Made by a program: the position numbers and the translations under genes. From Bacteroidota bacterium (GTDB lineage: Bacteria > Bacteroidota > Bacteroidia > Chitinophagales > Chitinophagaceae): a DNA stretch of 56,156 nt. The stretch covers positions 1-56,156 of the forward strand of contig VBAQ01000067.1 in assembly GCA_005883765.1 (NCBI GenBank), in the 5' to 3' direction. Below, in pieces: positions 1 to 9,286 of this stretch. Under the pieces are notes generated by a model. It was not told where the DNA came from. It did not search any database and saw only the letters and a list, made by a program, of their open reading frames with translations. The first letter of the stretch is position 1. Each line of letters begins with the position of its first letter.

Positions 1-658
1 CATCCACGGCTGTTTCCTTGCTATCATTCAGATTCAGCTTCACATAAAATCCATCCATGATGTCCTCCACTTTTTTTGCGGGTTCATTCAATACCAGTCT
101 CCTGATAGGCACATCATCGATCAACTTACCTTCGTTGTCCACCACGTAAATGACATTGGCAGTCTCAGAATCCTGGTGATATTTTCGCAAGTGATCCATC
201 GCGTCTTCAATGCTCATTTCTTTTTTTATTGTTACGAACTCTGTATTTATAAGCCTGGCAACACTTTCCCTTGGATAGCCCAGAAGATTATGTGCGACTT
301 TTTTATTTTTTTCATTCAGATATTCAAGGATCTCAGAAAGCTCTATGCCTTTTAATTTAGTAAGGAATATCATGAGATCATCTGAACTGAGATTGTTTAA
401 AATTTTAGAGGCATCTGGTTTCGGAATATCATGAATAATTTGCTTTTTTACCAGATCGTCCAGATACGGGAACACGATGATCCTATTCTTTTCAGGAAAA
501 GATTGAAAAGCTTTCACTGCCGATGATGCAGGCAAATTCAAGAAGATCTGGGCCACTTCGGATGGTTGAATTGTTTTTTCATCTTTTCCGAACAATCGAA
601 ACAGGATGGTTATATCTCCCTTGAAAAGTCGTCTGCGGATTTCATTTAATGACATCAT
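1..658 (-). CDS. mgtE: Magnesium transporter MgtE, N-terminal part (cut by window edge)
   Basis: I translated this by hand because the gene runs off the left edge; 219 codons are visible from the ATG at 658. The visible part matches the cytosolic regulatory half of MgtE, a Mg2+ channel of the inner membrane. An all-helical MgtE_N domain occupies roughly residues 15-125 (with the LSSDDLMIFL region and the LLGYPRESVARL linker). A CBS domain follows, with NVIYVVDNEGKLIDDV and then PIRRLVLNEP. In the family these cytosolic domains bind Mg2+ and close the pore; the membrane domain would lie beyond the window. A second ATG directly follows the first, so the start is uncertain by one codon. The 5' leader contains a hairpin with a T-run that could regulate it. 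Identification is from recalled family features. Confidence 0.85.
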   Translation of the reverse strand, partial: MMSLNEIRRRLFKGDITILFRLFGKDEKTIQPSEVAQIFLNLPASSAVKAFQSFPEKNRIIVFPYLDDLVKKQIIHDIPKPDASKILNNLSSDDLMIFLTKLKGIELSEILEYLNEKNKKVAHNLLGYPRESVARLINTEFVTIKKEMSIEDAMDHLRKYHQDSETANVIYVVDNEGKLIDDVPIRRLVLNEPAKKVEDIMDGFYVKLNLNDSKETAVD

Positions 659-683
659 GAGGCAACAGGTGTTAAAGAGTTTG

Positions 684-732
684 AAAAAAAGCACCGGCTC
701 ACTAATAAATCTCAATGACCATGTCGGTGCTT
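684..732 (-). promoter_or_regulatory. Candidate transcription attenuator in the mgtE leader
   Basis: On the minus strand an 8-bp stem, AAGCACCG (732-725) with CGGTGCTT (696-689), is followed directly by a T-run (690-684). This is the layout of an intrinsic terminator, only 26 bases before the mgtE ATG. The 28-base loop holds a six-codon ORF (722-702: ATG, five codons, TAG). A weak -7-like element, TATCTTGC, lies just upstream at 748-741, so the hairpin would sit at the 5' end of the mRNA. It could instead be the terminator of an unseen transcript from upstream. Regulation by Mg2+ is inference only. Confidence 0.45.
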
Positions 733-922
733 AAGATTTGGCAAGATAAGCCAATCACAATGCTAAAAACAAAGCACAAATAAACTGATAGCTTCAAATC
801 CGAAATAAATGTAGGTGGTCGCGCCAGACGGGACGTAATAAAGTCCCGGCGTTCACGATCGTTTAACTGAGTTTTATTGCAGAGGCGGGAAGTAGATTAG
901 AATACTTTCCTATGATAAAGGA

Positions 923-954
923 CCGGCCCGCCATTTGGATAAACAGCGGGCCGG
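923..954. repeat. GC-rich perfect inverted repeat
   Basis: CCGGCCCGC (923-931) and GCGGGCCGG (946-954) form a perfect 9-bp stem around a 14-base loop. Neither side has a clear T-run, so it is not a standard intrinsic terminator. It may be a dispersed palindromic element or an RNA 3'-end stabiliser; its function is unknown. Confidence 0.5.
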
Positions 955-1122
955 AGAAAACTGCATGAGAAATCTACTCATAACCCATGGCTCAAATGAG
1001 CGAAGGAGCAAATTCTGCGAAGGAAAAATAAGAACTGTCTGCAAGATGTGCTCTTATTGTTAAGGAACTATTACACCAAAATTATCTTGCTATTAAATGA
1101 TCTTTCTTTTGCAAAAAAAACC

Positions 1123-1147
1123 GTCACCTGAAGTGACAACTACTAAA
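1123..1147 (-). terminator. Second minus-strand terminator-like hairpin
   Basis: On the minus strand GTCAC/GTGAC (1147-1143 with 1137-1133) closes a five-base loop. Two bases later comes a run of eight T (1130-1123). It lies about 205 bases past the Oar-like stop codon and could be a backup terminator or end a separate transcript. Confidence 0.45.
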
Positions 1148-1300
1148 AATTGGATCGCAAGCTAGATGAAGGCGTGAGTCTTGTGAAATCCTGCAAGAAT
1201 TGTGCGTGAATAAGTTTCATAAAGGAGAATAAGACCTATTCGCGATAGTGAATGGATTATTGTTAATTAGTCATTACAGCAAGATTATTTCAGTGTTAAT

Positions 1301-1328
1301 AAAAAAGGAGACTGCTTTCACAATCTCC
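1301..1328 (-). terminator. Intrinsic terminator of the Oar-like receptor gene
   Basis: On the minus strand GGAGATTG (1328-1321) pairs with CAGTCTCC (1314-1307), an 8-bp stem with one G-T wobble and a six-base loop. It is followed at once by six T (1306-1301). It begins 24 bases after the receptor stop codon. Confidence 0.75.
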
Positions 1329-1351
1329 ATATGATTTCGCAGGGTGATATT

Positions 1352-4300
1352 TTAGAAATTGAATTTTACTCCTAATTGTCCTTGCCAGCGTGAGTTAATT
1401 GGATCAAGAGTATAATAATGATCTCCTATACCCGTTGGTTTTACAAAGTTGAAAGTAGGCATGTAGCCGCTCGCGGGTGAGCCAGGATTTTTGCCATTGG
1501 CATCTTTTACGAATTGTAAAAAGTTTACTGTATAATTATTAAGATTTGTTACAAAGGTTACATGTCCCCAACTATTGCTCAACAAGTTTAGCAAATTGAA
1601 AACATCGAAGCTAATTTGTAATGATTTGCTTTTATCTGTTTTGCTTAATTTGAATTCGTGCATCAGTTTCATATCAAGATCATTCACCCAGGTTGTACGT
1701 AAACCATTTCTTTCCGCATACTGGCCCCTCCTCGTTTTTAAATATTTGTCGCCGTCAATCAAATTATTCAGGTCTGACCACTGCTGTGATGCACTGTAAG
1801 TAATATTGCCGTTTGCGTCTTTTTTATCAGCTAAATTAATATCAGACTGATTTTTCGGAATATAAGGTAGGGGAGCATTGGAGCCACTGCCGAAGGGTGC
1901 TGACTGGTAAATAATACTGTAAGGATTGCCCGACTGACCTGCATAAAAGAAAGAAAGTGAAGTGGCATTTGATTGATTCCAGGTTAATGTGCTACCTATG
2001 CTTCCTACGATGCGATGACGAAGATCGAAATTAGAAAATGCCAAAGCCGAATTACTCGGAATAATTGTCGGATTCACATTATAACTGCTTTCCCAAGAAT
2101 TGCGTATGCCATTGGTGACATCCTTGCTCATGCCATAAGTATAGGCTAAACTCCAGTTAAGATTTATTGAATGGCTGCCTCTAAGAGTTTTATTGTTTCC
2201 TGTTTTTGAAATTTGGGCAGTTAAATTATAACGATAGCCTTCTTTAGTATTAGTCAGGAAATAAACATTTGAGAACACGCTATTATATTTGCCGCCAACA
2301 TAAACAGGAGTCTGAGTAGGTCCTGTTGAAAAATACTGAACAGAATCCTTGAGATTTATTTGTTCGTATTTCACATCCCAGATGGTTTTTGTGTACATGG
2401 CATCTAATGTGATCTTGTAGCCTTTTCCGAATTTAAAATCTGCAGCTAAATTGCTTCTCCAGATTGTAGGAAGCTTGAAGTTATTATCGAAAATATCTTT
2501 TTCGTGTGTGTTTGCTTTATTACCCGCGTTATACTGAGCCGAGTATTTTGTTACGGTATCTTTTAAATATAACGGGTTAATCGCAAGAGGTACCGTTTGT
2601 GATGCTGAAATATTGTTCCAATCTATATTCCCATAAGTTCCACCATTCAGTGTGTATGCGTATCCATACCAGGCAAAAGGCACACGGCCCGTAAATACTC
2701 CGGTACCCCCGCGGATAATAACTTTCTGATTACCGCTTACATCAAAATTAAATCCAAGTCTTGGCGATACAGTTACTCTTGAAGGCAGTTTACCGGTAAG
2801 TTCATCGAATGGCGTATTTGTGTAAGTAGGATCAGGCGAAACGTAATGAGGACTTACATTTGTTTTAGAAATAGCCGGATCAAAATAGGGCTGCTTACCC
2901 ACATACGAATAATCAAATCTTAATCCTGGTGAAACTTTGAATTTTCTGCTTATAGTAATTTCGTCCTGCGCATAGGCGCTTAATAAACCAATTGAAAACG
3001 GGTTAGGCGGATCGTTATAGATTGTATTCCTGTCATTGGGTAACTTAGGATCCAGTGTAAAAGCCCCACGAATTCTGGAAGGATTGTCAGCTAAAAAACT
3101 ATTCAACCCTCTTGAATATTCCCAACGTCCGTTCCATGAATTAATAAATCCGTAAGTAAGATCATAAAACTCGTTGTGCGTACCAAACGTAAATTTATTT
3201 ATCCCCTTATTGAGGGTTACATTATCACTGATTTCAAAAGTTTGCTGTTTTAAATTATAAATAGAAGCTTCCCTCCATGTTCCCAAGGTAATTCTTCCAT
3301 TATCTATGTCTATGTATGGAGCAAGCGGTTCTGGAAAATCTCTATATTCATGAACCTTGATGTAACTAATGTTGAAAAGATTGTTCAGGTTATTTGTGAT
3401 TTTTGTTTTTAATTCAGCAGTAATATTGAAGTTCTTTGTGAATTGCGTAAAATCAGTCGAACCAAACTGAAAATTTGTTGAAGACCTTTCTAGGTTGTTG
3501 CCGCTTCCATTTGTGTAAATACTGCGGAGAGTAAAGGTATTTTTGTCGTTCAATTTAAAATCTAATCTGCCAAAAAGTTTATCGCTTTTGGTAAATATTT
3601 CATAGGCGCCCAAGTAGCTTCCAGGATCATAATTATATTTTGTTTTTAGCTGGTTAACGATCTGTGCGCCTTCGGCTGCGGTCATCGCCGCACCGGGATC
3701 TCCCACATTATAAAATGAAGGCTCCTGGCGCCGGGTCTGTTCAAAATTCACAATAAAGAATGCTTTATTTTTTACAATGGGACCGTCAAGTGTGGCGCCG
3801 TATTGGTAGTCATGAAATGCTGAACCTGTTTTCGTTTTTCTGCCATCCACACTCTTTCCCACGAATGCCTGGTTGCGTCCATAACCATAAATTGAACCGT
3901 GGAAATCATTCGTACCACTTTTCGTAATTGCATTCACACTTCCACCGGTAAAATTACCAAGTTTCACGTCGTACGGAGCTAATTGAACCTGGACTTCCTG
4001 GATTACATCGAGACTGTAGGGATTTGTTCTCGTTCCTGCACCTGCAGCGCCAACCTGACCTCCCCCGCTTACACCACCCACTGAGTTACTGAAGCCAAAG
4101 GCATCATTATTTATAGTGCCGTCAATAGTAAGGTTGTTATAACGAAAATTCGTACCTGCAAATGAGTTGTTATTTGACTGAGGCGTCAATCTTGTAAAAT
4201 CATTAATGCTTCTGCCAATTGTAGGCAAAGTATTCATTTGCTGACGGCTGATAGATAAACCCCCAATGGTGCGGCGGCCTGTTGCATTTACTATCACCTC

Positions 4301-4654
4301 TTCAAGATTTTTCTCCGTGTTCTTCAAAACAACATTCAGATCGGGATTATTACCAAGTACGAGATTTATGTTTTCAAATTTTTGTTCTTCTGCGCCCACA
4401 AATGAAATGATAACGGTATAGGGTCCACCGGGTTTGAGATTGGGAATTACAAATAATCCCTTAGTGTTAGTTAGCGAAGTGTTATGGTAACCTGTCGGTA
4501 CGTGAGTCACCGAAACAGTTGCTCCACTCACCGTTTCTCCTTTCGCATCAGAAACAGTTCCACTCAGCGTGGCCGTCGTTTCCTGTGAAAAAAGATTTAT
4601 GGATAAAAAAACCAAGATGAATAATACAGTTAGTTGCCTTAGAGTAATGCGCAT
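1352..4654 (-). CDS. TonB-dependent receptor, Oar-like, with carboxypeptidase-regulatory domain
   Basis: This is a 1100-residue outer-membrane protein. It has a signal peptide (about residues 1-23, ending in LFSQ) and a CarboxypepD_reg-like beta-sandwich at about 27-112, with GTVSDAKGETVSGATVSV at its start. A plug domain follows (about 130-260, including LTIDGTINNDAFGF and NFTGGSVNAITKSGTNDFHG). The rest is a large beta-barrel that ends in the aromatic strand LGVKFNF. Overall it resembles the Oar-like family of TonB receptors found in Bacteroidota and myxobacteria. The substrate cannot be read from sequence. It lies 99 bases downstream of the phosphate porin on the same strand and may be read with it, but a phosphate-related role is only a guess. 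A terminator follows at 1301-1328. Confidence 0.85.
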   Translation of the reverse strand: MRITLRQLTVLFILVFLSINLFSQETTATLSGTVSDAKGETVSGATVSVTHVPTGYHNTSLTNTKGLFVIPNLKPGGPYTVIISFVGAEEQKFENINLVLGNNPDLNVVLKNTEKNLEEVIVNATGRRTIGGLSISRQQMNTLPTIGRSINDFTRLTPQSNNNSFAGTNFRYNNLTIDGTINNDAFGFSNSVGGVSGGGQVGAAGAGTRTNPYSLDVIQEVQVQLAPYDVKLGNFTGGSVNAITKSGTNDFHGSIYGYGRNQAFVGKSVDGRKTKTGSAFHDYQYGATLDGPIVKNKAFFIVNFEQTRRQEPSFYNVGDPGAAMTAAEGAQIVNQLKTKYNYDPGSYLGAYEIFTKSDKLFGRLDFKLNDKNTFTLRSIYTNGSGNNLERSSTNFQFGSTDFTQFTKNFNITAELKTKITNNLNNLFNISYIKVHEYRDFPEPLAPYIDIDNGRITLGTWREASIYNLKQQTFEISDNVTLNKGINKFTFGTHNEFYDLTYGFINSWNGRWEYSRGLNSFLADNPSRIRGAFTLDPKLPNDRNTIYNDPPNPFSIGLLSAYAQDEITISRKFKVSPGLRFDYSYVGKQPYFDPAISKTNVSPHYVSPDPTYTNTPFDELTGKLPSRVTVSPRLGFNFDVSGNQKVIIRGGTGVFTGRVPFAWYGYAYTLNGGTYGNIDWNNISASQTVPLAINPLYLKDTVTKYSAQYNAGNKANTHEKDIFDNNFKLPTIWRSNLAADFKFGKGYKITLDAMYTKTIWDVKYEQINLKDSVQYFSTGPTQTPVYVGGKYNSVFSNVYFLTNTKEGYRYNLTAQISKTGNNKTLRGSHSINLNWSLAYTYGMSKDVTNGIRNSWESSYNVNPTIIPSNSALAFSNFDLRHRIVGSIGSTLTWNQSNATSLSFFYAGQSGNPYSIIYQSAPFGSGSNAPLPYIPKNQSDINLADKKDANGNITYSASQQWSDLNNLIDGDKYLKTRRGQYAERNGLRTTWVNDLDMKLMHEFKLSKTDKSKSLQISFDVFNLLNLLSNSWGHVTFVTNLNNYTVNFLQFVKDANGKNPGSPASGYMPTFNFVKPTGIGDHYYTLDPINSRWQGQLGVKFNF

Positions 4655-4753
4655 AGCAGGGTAATTTTCAGCAAAGGAATACTGCTCACATTACCCCTGT
4701 GTTACTGCGAGGTTAAGGAATGATGACCACAATGTTACCAGAATATGAACAAA

Positions 4754-6058
4754 TTAGAATCTAAACTGCATACGGCAGGTGAAAACATTGTCTTTCTGAT
4801 CTGATGAATAATTTACCAATTGTGTTGCCTCATTTTTTACAAACTCATAATATAGGATCAGTTTGATATGATCGTTAAAATAATAAGCATAACCGAGTCC
4901 CAACGTTGAATATTTAACATCGGCGATGGTAAGATTCGTGTTCGCTTTTCCTATTTCGTTTTTTGAAACTTTTGTGTTCGGATCATACCAGTCGTATTTC
5001 ACCAACAACTGGTTTTTATTATTGATGATATTTTGAAGAAAATAAAAAAATGCTCCATCAAACTGCCTGCGATAAGTTGGTACAGTTGGTAAAGTCCCAG
5101 GATTCGTTGTGCTGTTTGCTGTGCCGGGTTGCTGGCCCCTCCAATATTCTGCTCTCCATTCCGTCTGTCCCCATGCATGTTTTAAAATAATCTGCACATC
5201 AGCTCCATAATAATGCCGGGGTGAAATTTTTCCTACGTTGTTTAAAGAAGAATCCACCATGAATGTTTTGTCGCCGTTTGCAGTTCCCATTTCATACACA
5301 TATTTTGTACCCTGTCGCCAGCCACCATATAATAATGATAAACCCCCACTGAATAAAAATTTGCCTGCAGGAATGGACTTAATGGTTAGCCTGCTGATCA
5401 AATCTTTGTGACTGTCGAAATCCGTGGTACCAGACAATCCCTGTCCATTAAATAAACCCGCATCAAATTTTATAAACTTATTTTTTGCCTCTCGTCGTAT
5501 ATCCTCGTAAGTAAACATGGCTCCAAGATCTCTTTCGGTAGGCATTAATATTTGAGACATTCTTCCACGTTCCGGTGTTTCGCGGTATGCCGAGGAGAGA
5601 TTTACTTCATAGCCAAATGGCCTTGCAAACAATCCGGCAGTAAATGAAAAATTGTGCCATTTGGTTTCATATAAGCGCATGAACATATCTCTCACATTTA
5701 CTCCCCTTTCCGTTGCGTCAACCTGGAAAGTGAATAAAGCTTTAGGATAATTGTCCTCAGTCCTTAAAAGATAATCGAGTTTAATCCTGGCGCGCCTTAA
5801 CATAAACCTGCTCCTGGAAAAAGTGGAAAAATCACCTCCGTCATATGATTTGGCTCCTTCCGTATCTGCAAGCTGAAATTGCGGTTGAATGTATCCTGAG
5901 AATTGAAGATTTTCAAAACGCTTTAGAAAAGGGCGAACTGTATCTTTCAAGTATAACAATGACGAATCAAGGTCAGAAAGATACCGTTGGCAGTACGCGG
6001 AGAATAAAAACAGCAAAAAAAATAAGAACAGAGACAGTCTTTTTAATAATAATCTCAT
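4754..6058 (-). CDS. Phosphate-selective porin O/P family protein
   Basis: This 434-residue protein has an N-terminal signal peptide (MRLLLKRLSLFLFFLLFLFSAYCQ). The mature part is rich in aromatic, alternating beta strands and ends in FTCRMQFRF, a typical barrel end. The segment FSGYIQPQFQ followed by RSRFMLRRARIKLDYLL is characteristic of the OprP/OprO-type porin family (Porin_O_P). It would form an outer-membrane channel for phosphate or other anions. It is divergent from the DUF47/PiT pair starting at 6233, so outer- and inner-membrane steps of phosphate uptake would share one 174-base control region. The family is also found outside phosphate loci, so selectivity is inferred mainly from the neighbours. 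Confidence 0.8.
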   Translation of the reverse strand: MRLLLKRLSLFLFFLLFLFSAYCQRYLSDLDSSLLYLKDTVRPFLKRFENLQFSGYIQPQFQLADTEGAKSYDGGDFSTFSRSRFMLRRARIKLDYLLRTEDNYPKALFTFQVDATERGVNVRDMFMRLYETKWHNFSFTAGLFARPFGYEVNLSSAYRETPERGRMSQILMPTERDLGAMFTYEDIRREAKNKFIKFDAGLFNGQGLSGTTDFDSHKDLISRLTIKSIPAGKFLFSGGLSLLYGGWRQGTKYVYEMGTANGDKTFMVDSSLNNVGKISPRHYYGADVQIILKHAWGQTEWRAEYWRGQQPGTANSTTNPGTLPTVPTYRRQFDGAFFYFLQNIINNKNQLLVKYDWYDPNTKVSKNEIGKANTNLTIADVKYSTLGLGYAYYFNDHIKLILYYEFVKNEATQLVNYSSDQKDNVFTCRMQFRF

Positions 6059-6232
6059 TTTCCTGCAGGGTTTATAAGAAATTGCAAAGTAATGGGATTT
6101 GGCGTATGAAAAATTTGTTACCTTCTGATTAGCTAATCATTATTTCTATATTAATTAATTATTAATTCTGCTTATGAACCTGCAGGGTAATTCTAAGCGG
6201 GTAACTTCGCAAAACTTCAAAAATCCAAGGTT

Positions 6233-6880
6233 ATGGCTATTAACTCCTTCATGAAGATATTCTTACCGAAAAGCAAGGTATTTTATGATTTGTTTGAAAA
6301 AGTAGCTGATAACGTAGCTATTATGGGGACTAAGCTTAAGCTTGTAATTGAAGAACCGGATTTTGATAAAAGAGCTTCCTTGATAGGCCAACTGGAAGAT
6401 ATTGAACATGACAATGACGAACTAACGCATAAAATATTTACTGAGCTGGGCCGCAACTTTATTACTCCTTTTGACCGTGAGGATATTCACTATCTGGCCT
6501 CGGCTTTAGACGACATAGCAGATTATATTTATGCTTCCGCAAAAAAAATAAATTTCTACCGCATCAATCCAAATGATACTGGTCTCCAAAAATTGGCAGA
6601 CATGATTGAGCAAAGCGCTATGCAGGTAAAAATTGCCGTCGGGGAATTGAGAGATATGAAAAAAATGAGGCAAATGACCGAGGCGTTGGTAAAGATTAAC
6701 AGCATCGAAAACCAGGCGGATGACGTTTTTGACATGAGTATTGAGAGATTATTTGCCACTGAAGCTGATGCCAAGGAAGTAATTAAAAAAAGAGAGATCT
6801 ACCAGGCAATGGAAATTGTTACCGATAAATGTGAAGATGCAAGCAACGTAATAGAATCAATCATTATCAAATACGCGTAG
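6233..6880 (+). CDS. DUF47 family (PhoU-like) phosphate transport regulator
   Basis: This is a 215-residue all-helical cytosolic protein of the DUF47/PhoU-like family. It opens with FMKIFLPKSKVFYDLFEKVADNV, and its acidic helices contain IEHDNDELTHKIF and LDDIADYIYASAKK, as expected for a PhoU-type helix bundle with metal-binding acidic residues. DUF47 proteins are commonly encoded beside PiT transporters and are thought to modulate them. Here the PiT gene starts 93 bases downstream on the same strand. The ATG at 6233 gives the family's usual length. A one-mismatch -7-like element (TAACTTCG, 6202-6209) lies 23 bases upstream. The intergenic region to the porin gene also holds two copies of CCTGCAGGGT (6062-6071 and 6179-6188). 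Confidence 0.88.
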   Translation: MAINSFMKIFLPKSKVFYDLFEKVADNVAIMGTKLKLVIEEPDFDKRASLIGQLEDIEHDNDELTHKIFTELGRNFITPFDREDIHYLASALDDIADYIYASAKKINFYRINPNDTGLQKLADMIEQSAMQVKIAVGELRDMKKMRQMTEALVKINSIENQADDVFDMSIERLFATEADAKEVIKKREIYQAMEIVTDKCEDASNVIESIIIKYA

Positions 6881-6973
6881 TAAATATGCGAATCAGCAAA
6901 CCGCCGACGTGTTGCTTGATGTTTATCGCAATCCATAGGTTCACAGACAGGCAAATCCGCAAATAAAATCTCC

Positions 6974-8170
6974 ATGAGTTTTTTAATTGTTATTATTATC
7001 CTGGCTTTAATTTTCGATTACATAAATGGATTCCACGATGCAGCCAACTCGATCGCTACCGTCGTTTCTACAAAGGTCCTCACTCCTTTCCAGGCCGTAC
7101 TCTGGGCGGCCTTGTTCAACTTCGTAGCTTTTTTTATTTTCAAAGACCATAATGTTGCCAACACCATTTCAAAAACAGTAAAAAGTGAATTCATCACTTT
7201 GCAGGTTGTGTTTGCTGGCTTGATCGCTGCCATTGGATGGAACTTATTAACATGGTGGTTTGGTATTCCTTCGTCTTCATCTCATACTTTGATCGGAGGG
7301 TTTGCAGGCGCCGGCATTGCCCACGCGGGCACTTTTACCGCTATCGAAGCTGACCCTGTGATCAAAACGGCAAGTTTCATATTGCTGGCGCCGTTGGTGG
7401 GGATGATCATGGCCTTCATCATTTCTTTATGGTTCATTCATGCCTTTCGAAAAGGGATCGGCCCCAAATTGCTTTCGGTAGCCGTAATTGCAGCCGTAAT
7501 TGTTTTCCTGCATTTCGTCCTCGAGTATGATCCGGCCAAATTAAAATCGCACTACGAATCTTATATCTTAAAATTGATTTTCTATTCAAAAAACTTTAAA
7601 TGGATCTTGCTTGGATTGATTCTAATTACTATTGCCATCTTTACCCTTTATCTAACTAAGCTGAACGCGAATAGGGCCAACAAATGGTTCAAAAGATTGC
7701 AACTGGTTTCATCAGCTACATTCAGCATAGGACATGGAGGTAATGATGCCCAAAAAGTAATGGGTATAATTACCGCGGCTTTAATTGCTAATGGCACTAT
7801 TCAAAAGTTTGAGCAGATGCCGATCTGGGTTCCGCTTGCCTGTTACACTGCGATAGCCGTGGGAACAATGAGCGGCGGGTGGAGGATCATTAAAACCATG
7901 GGAACAAGAATAACCAAGGTGACGCCATTTGAGGGAGTAGCAGCAGAGACCGCGGGTGCTATCACATTGTTCGGGACAGAGAATTTAAAAATTCCTGTTA
8001 GCACTACGCACACCATAACCGGTGCCATAATTGGTGTGGGCGCCACCAAACGCTTATCAGCTGTACGGTGGGGCGTTACAGTAAATCTATTATGGGCCTG
8101 GATATTGACTATACCCGTAAGTGGTTTGTTAGCCGCCGGAGTATATTCCGTGGTTCGTTTATTCCTTTAA
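6974..8170 (+). CDS. pit: Inorganic phosphate transporter, PiT family
   Basis: This is a 398-residue, multi-spanning inner-membrane protein. The PiT signature occurs twice, as expected from the family's internal duplication: NGFHDAANSIATVV near residues 18-31 and GHGGNDAQKVMG near 252-263. A conserved GIPSSSSHTLIGG segment lies in the first half and its counterpart PVSTTHTITGAIIGVG in the second. PiT proteins take up phosphate, usually as a metal-phosphate complex, with protons or sodium. The gene follows the DUF47 gene and forms an uptake unit with it; the divergent porin would supply the outer-membrane step. The length is shorter than E. coli PitA, in line with Bacteroidota homologues. Confidence 0.92.
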   Translation: MSFLIVIIILALIFDYINGFHDAANSIATVVSTKVLTPFQAVLWAALFNFVAFFIFKDHNVANTISKTVKSEFITLQVVFAGLIAAIGWNLLTWWFGIPSSSSHTLIGGFAGAGIAHAGTFTAIEADPVIKTASFILLAPLVGMIMAFIISLWFIHAFRKGIGPKLLSVAVIAAVIVFLHFVLEYDPAKLKSHYESYILKLIFYSKNFKWILLGLILITIAIFTLYLTKLNANRANKWFKRLQLVSSATFSIGHGGNDAQKVMGIITAALIANGTIQKFEQMPIWVPLACYTAIAVGTMSGGWRIIKTMGTRITKVTPFEGVAAETAGAITLFGTENLKIPVSTTHTITGAIIGVGATKRLSAVRWGVTVNLLWAWILTIPVSGLLAAGVYSVVRLFL

Positions 8171-8209
8171 AAGTTTTTCCTGACTTTTGCGGTAATTAAA
8201 ATTAAAAGC

Positions 8210-9265
8210 ATGGCTAAGATATTGGTCACAGGTGGATGTGGTTATATTGGAACACATACGTTGGTTGACCTTGTTGAAAATGGTTACGAAGTCATTTCCG
8301 TTGATAATAATAAACGATCAAATCCGATAATCTTAGAAAGGGTAGAAAAAATCACAGGGAAAAAAATGAAAAACTATAAGGTCGACCTCTGCAATTTTGA
8401 TGACACGTTTGCAATATTCCAGGAAAATGAAGACGTTGAGGGGATCATTCACTTTGCCGCATACAAGTCGGTTGGTGAATCGGTTGAAAAGCCTTTGATC
8501 TATTTTGAGAACAATCTTCTCTCGCTGATGAATGTATTGAAATGTGTGCAGGAGTTTAATATTCCCTGGTTTGTTTTTTCGTCCTCATGCACTGTGTATG
8601 GCAATCCGGATGAGATTCCGGTAACGGAAACAACGATGCCTAAACCGGCCGCATCTCCTTATGGTTACACAAAACAAATGGGCGAGCAGATCGTCAATGA
8701 ATTTGCAAAAGCCTCAGGCACGCAGTGTATTTTGCTGCGCTACTTCAACCCGGTCGGTGCACATCCGTCTGGTTTAATCGGAGAATTACCGATAGGGAAA
8801 CCGGAAAACCTTGTACCTGCCATCACTCAAACAGCCATTGGCAAAATAAAGAAAATGTTTGTCCATGGTAATGATTATCCCACCCGCGACGGAAGCTGCC
8901 TCCGGGATTTCATTCACGTTTGCGATATAGCCCATGCTCACACCCTTTCGATAAAATATTTCCAAAACGGAAAAACAGATCTGCTATGCGAAGTTTTTAA
9001 TTTAGGAACCGGCAACGGCGTAACAGTCCTGGAAGCCATTCATTCCTTTGAAAAAGTGAGTGGCATTAAATTGAATTATGACATTGGGCCGAGAAGACCG
9101 GGAGACATTGTTGCGATCTATGCAAATAATGATCTTGCCAAAAAAGTATTAGGGTGGGAGCCGAAATATTCCCTGGATGATATGATGTCTACCGCATGGA
9201 AATGGGAGCAAAGATTAAGAGCTGACGATAAAATTTTTACCAGCCAGCCGAAGGAACTGAATTAA
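8210..9265 (+). CDS. galE: UDP-glucose 4-epimerase
   Basis: This 351-residue NAD-dependent short-chain dehydrogenase/reductase of the extended type interconverts UDP-glucose and UDP-galactose in the cytosol. The Rossmann motif GGCGYIG is at residues 8-14. The catalytic YxxxK is Y151-GYT-K155, preceded by the serine-rich strand FVFSSSCTVYG. The segments LRYFNPVGAHPSG and RDGSCLRDFIHVCDIAHAH are typical of GalE. It starts 39 bases after the PiT gene on the same strand, so it may be read through, although no functional link is evident. It is convergent with transketolase; the 21-base gap has no terminator hairpin that I can see. Confidence 0.93.
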   Translation: MAKILVTGGCGYIGTHTLVDLVENGYEVISVDNNKRSNPIILERVEKITGKKMKNYKVDLCNFDDTFAIFQENEDVEGIIHFAAYKSVGESVEKPLIYFENNLLSLMNVLKCVQEFNIPWFVFSSSCTVYGNPDEIPVTETTMPKPAASPYGYTKQMGEQIVNEFAKASGTQCILLRYFNPVGAHPSGLIGELPIGKPENLVPAITQTAIGKIKKMFVHGNDYPTRDGSCLRDFIHVCDIAHAHTLSIKYFQNGKTDLLCEVFNLGTGNGVTVLEAIHSFEKVSGIKLNYDIGPRRPGDIVAIYANNDLAKKVLGWEPKYSLDDMMSTAWKWEQRLRADDKIFTSQPKELN

Positions 9266-9286
9266 AGGTCACGTCAGCCACTACTT

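Larger units (their letters stand above)
659..1351. other. Long intergenic region between mgtE and the Oar-like receptor
   Basis: This stretch has no convincing gene. It holds the mgtE leader hairpin (684-732) and a weaker inverted repeat (cgggac 829-834 with gtcccg 843-848). A perfect 9-bp GC-rich hairpin (923-954) has no T-run on either side. Two minus-strand terminators lie at 1123-1147 and 1301-1328. The rest is AT-rich with no coding signal that I can see. Confidence 0.6.
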
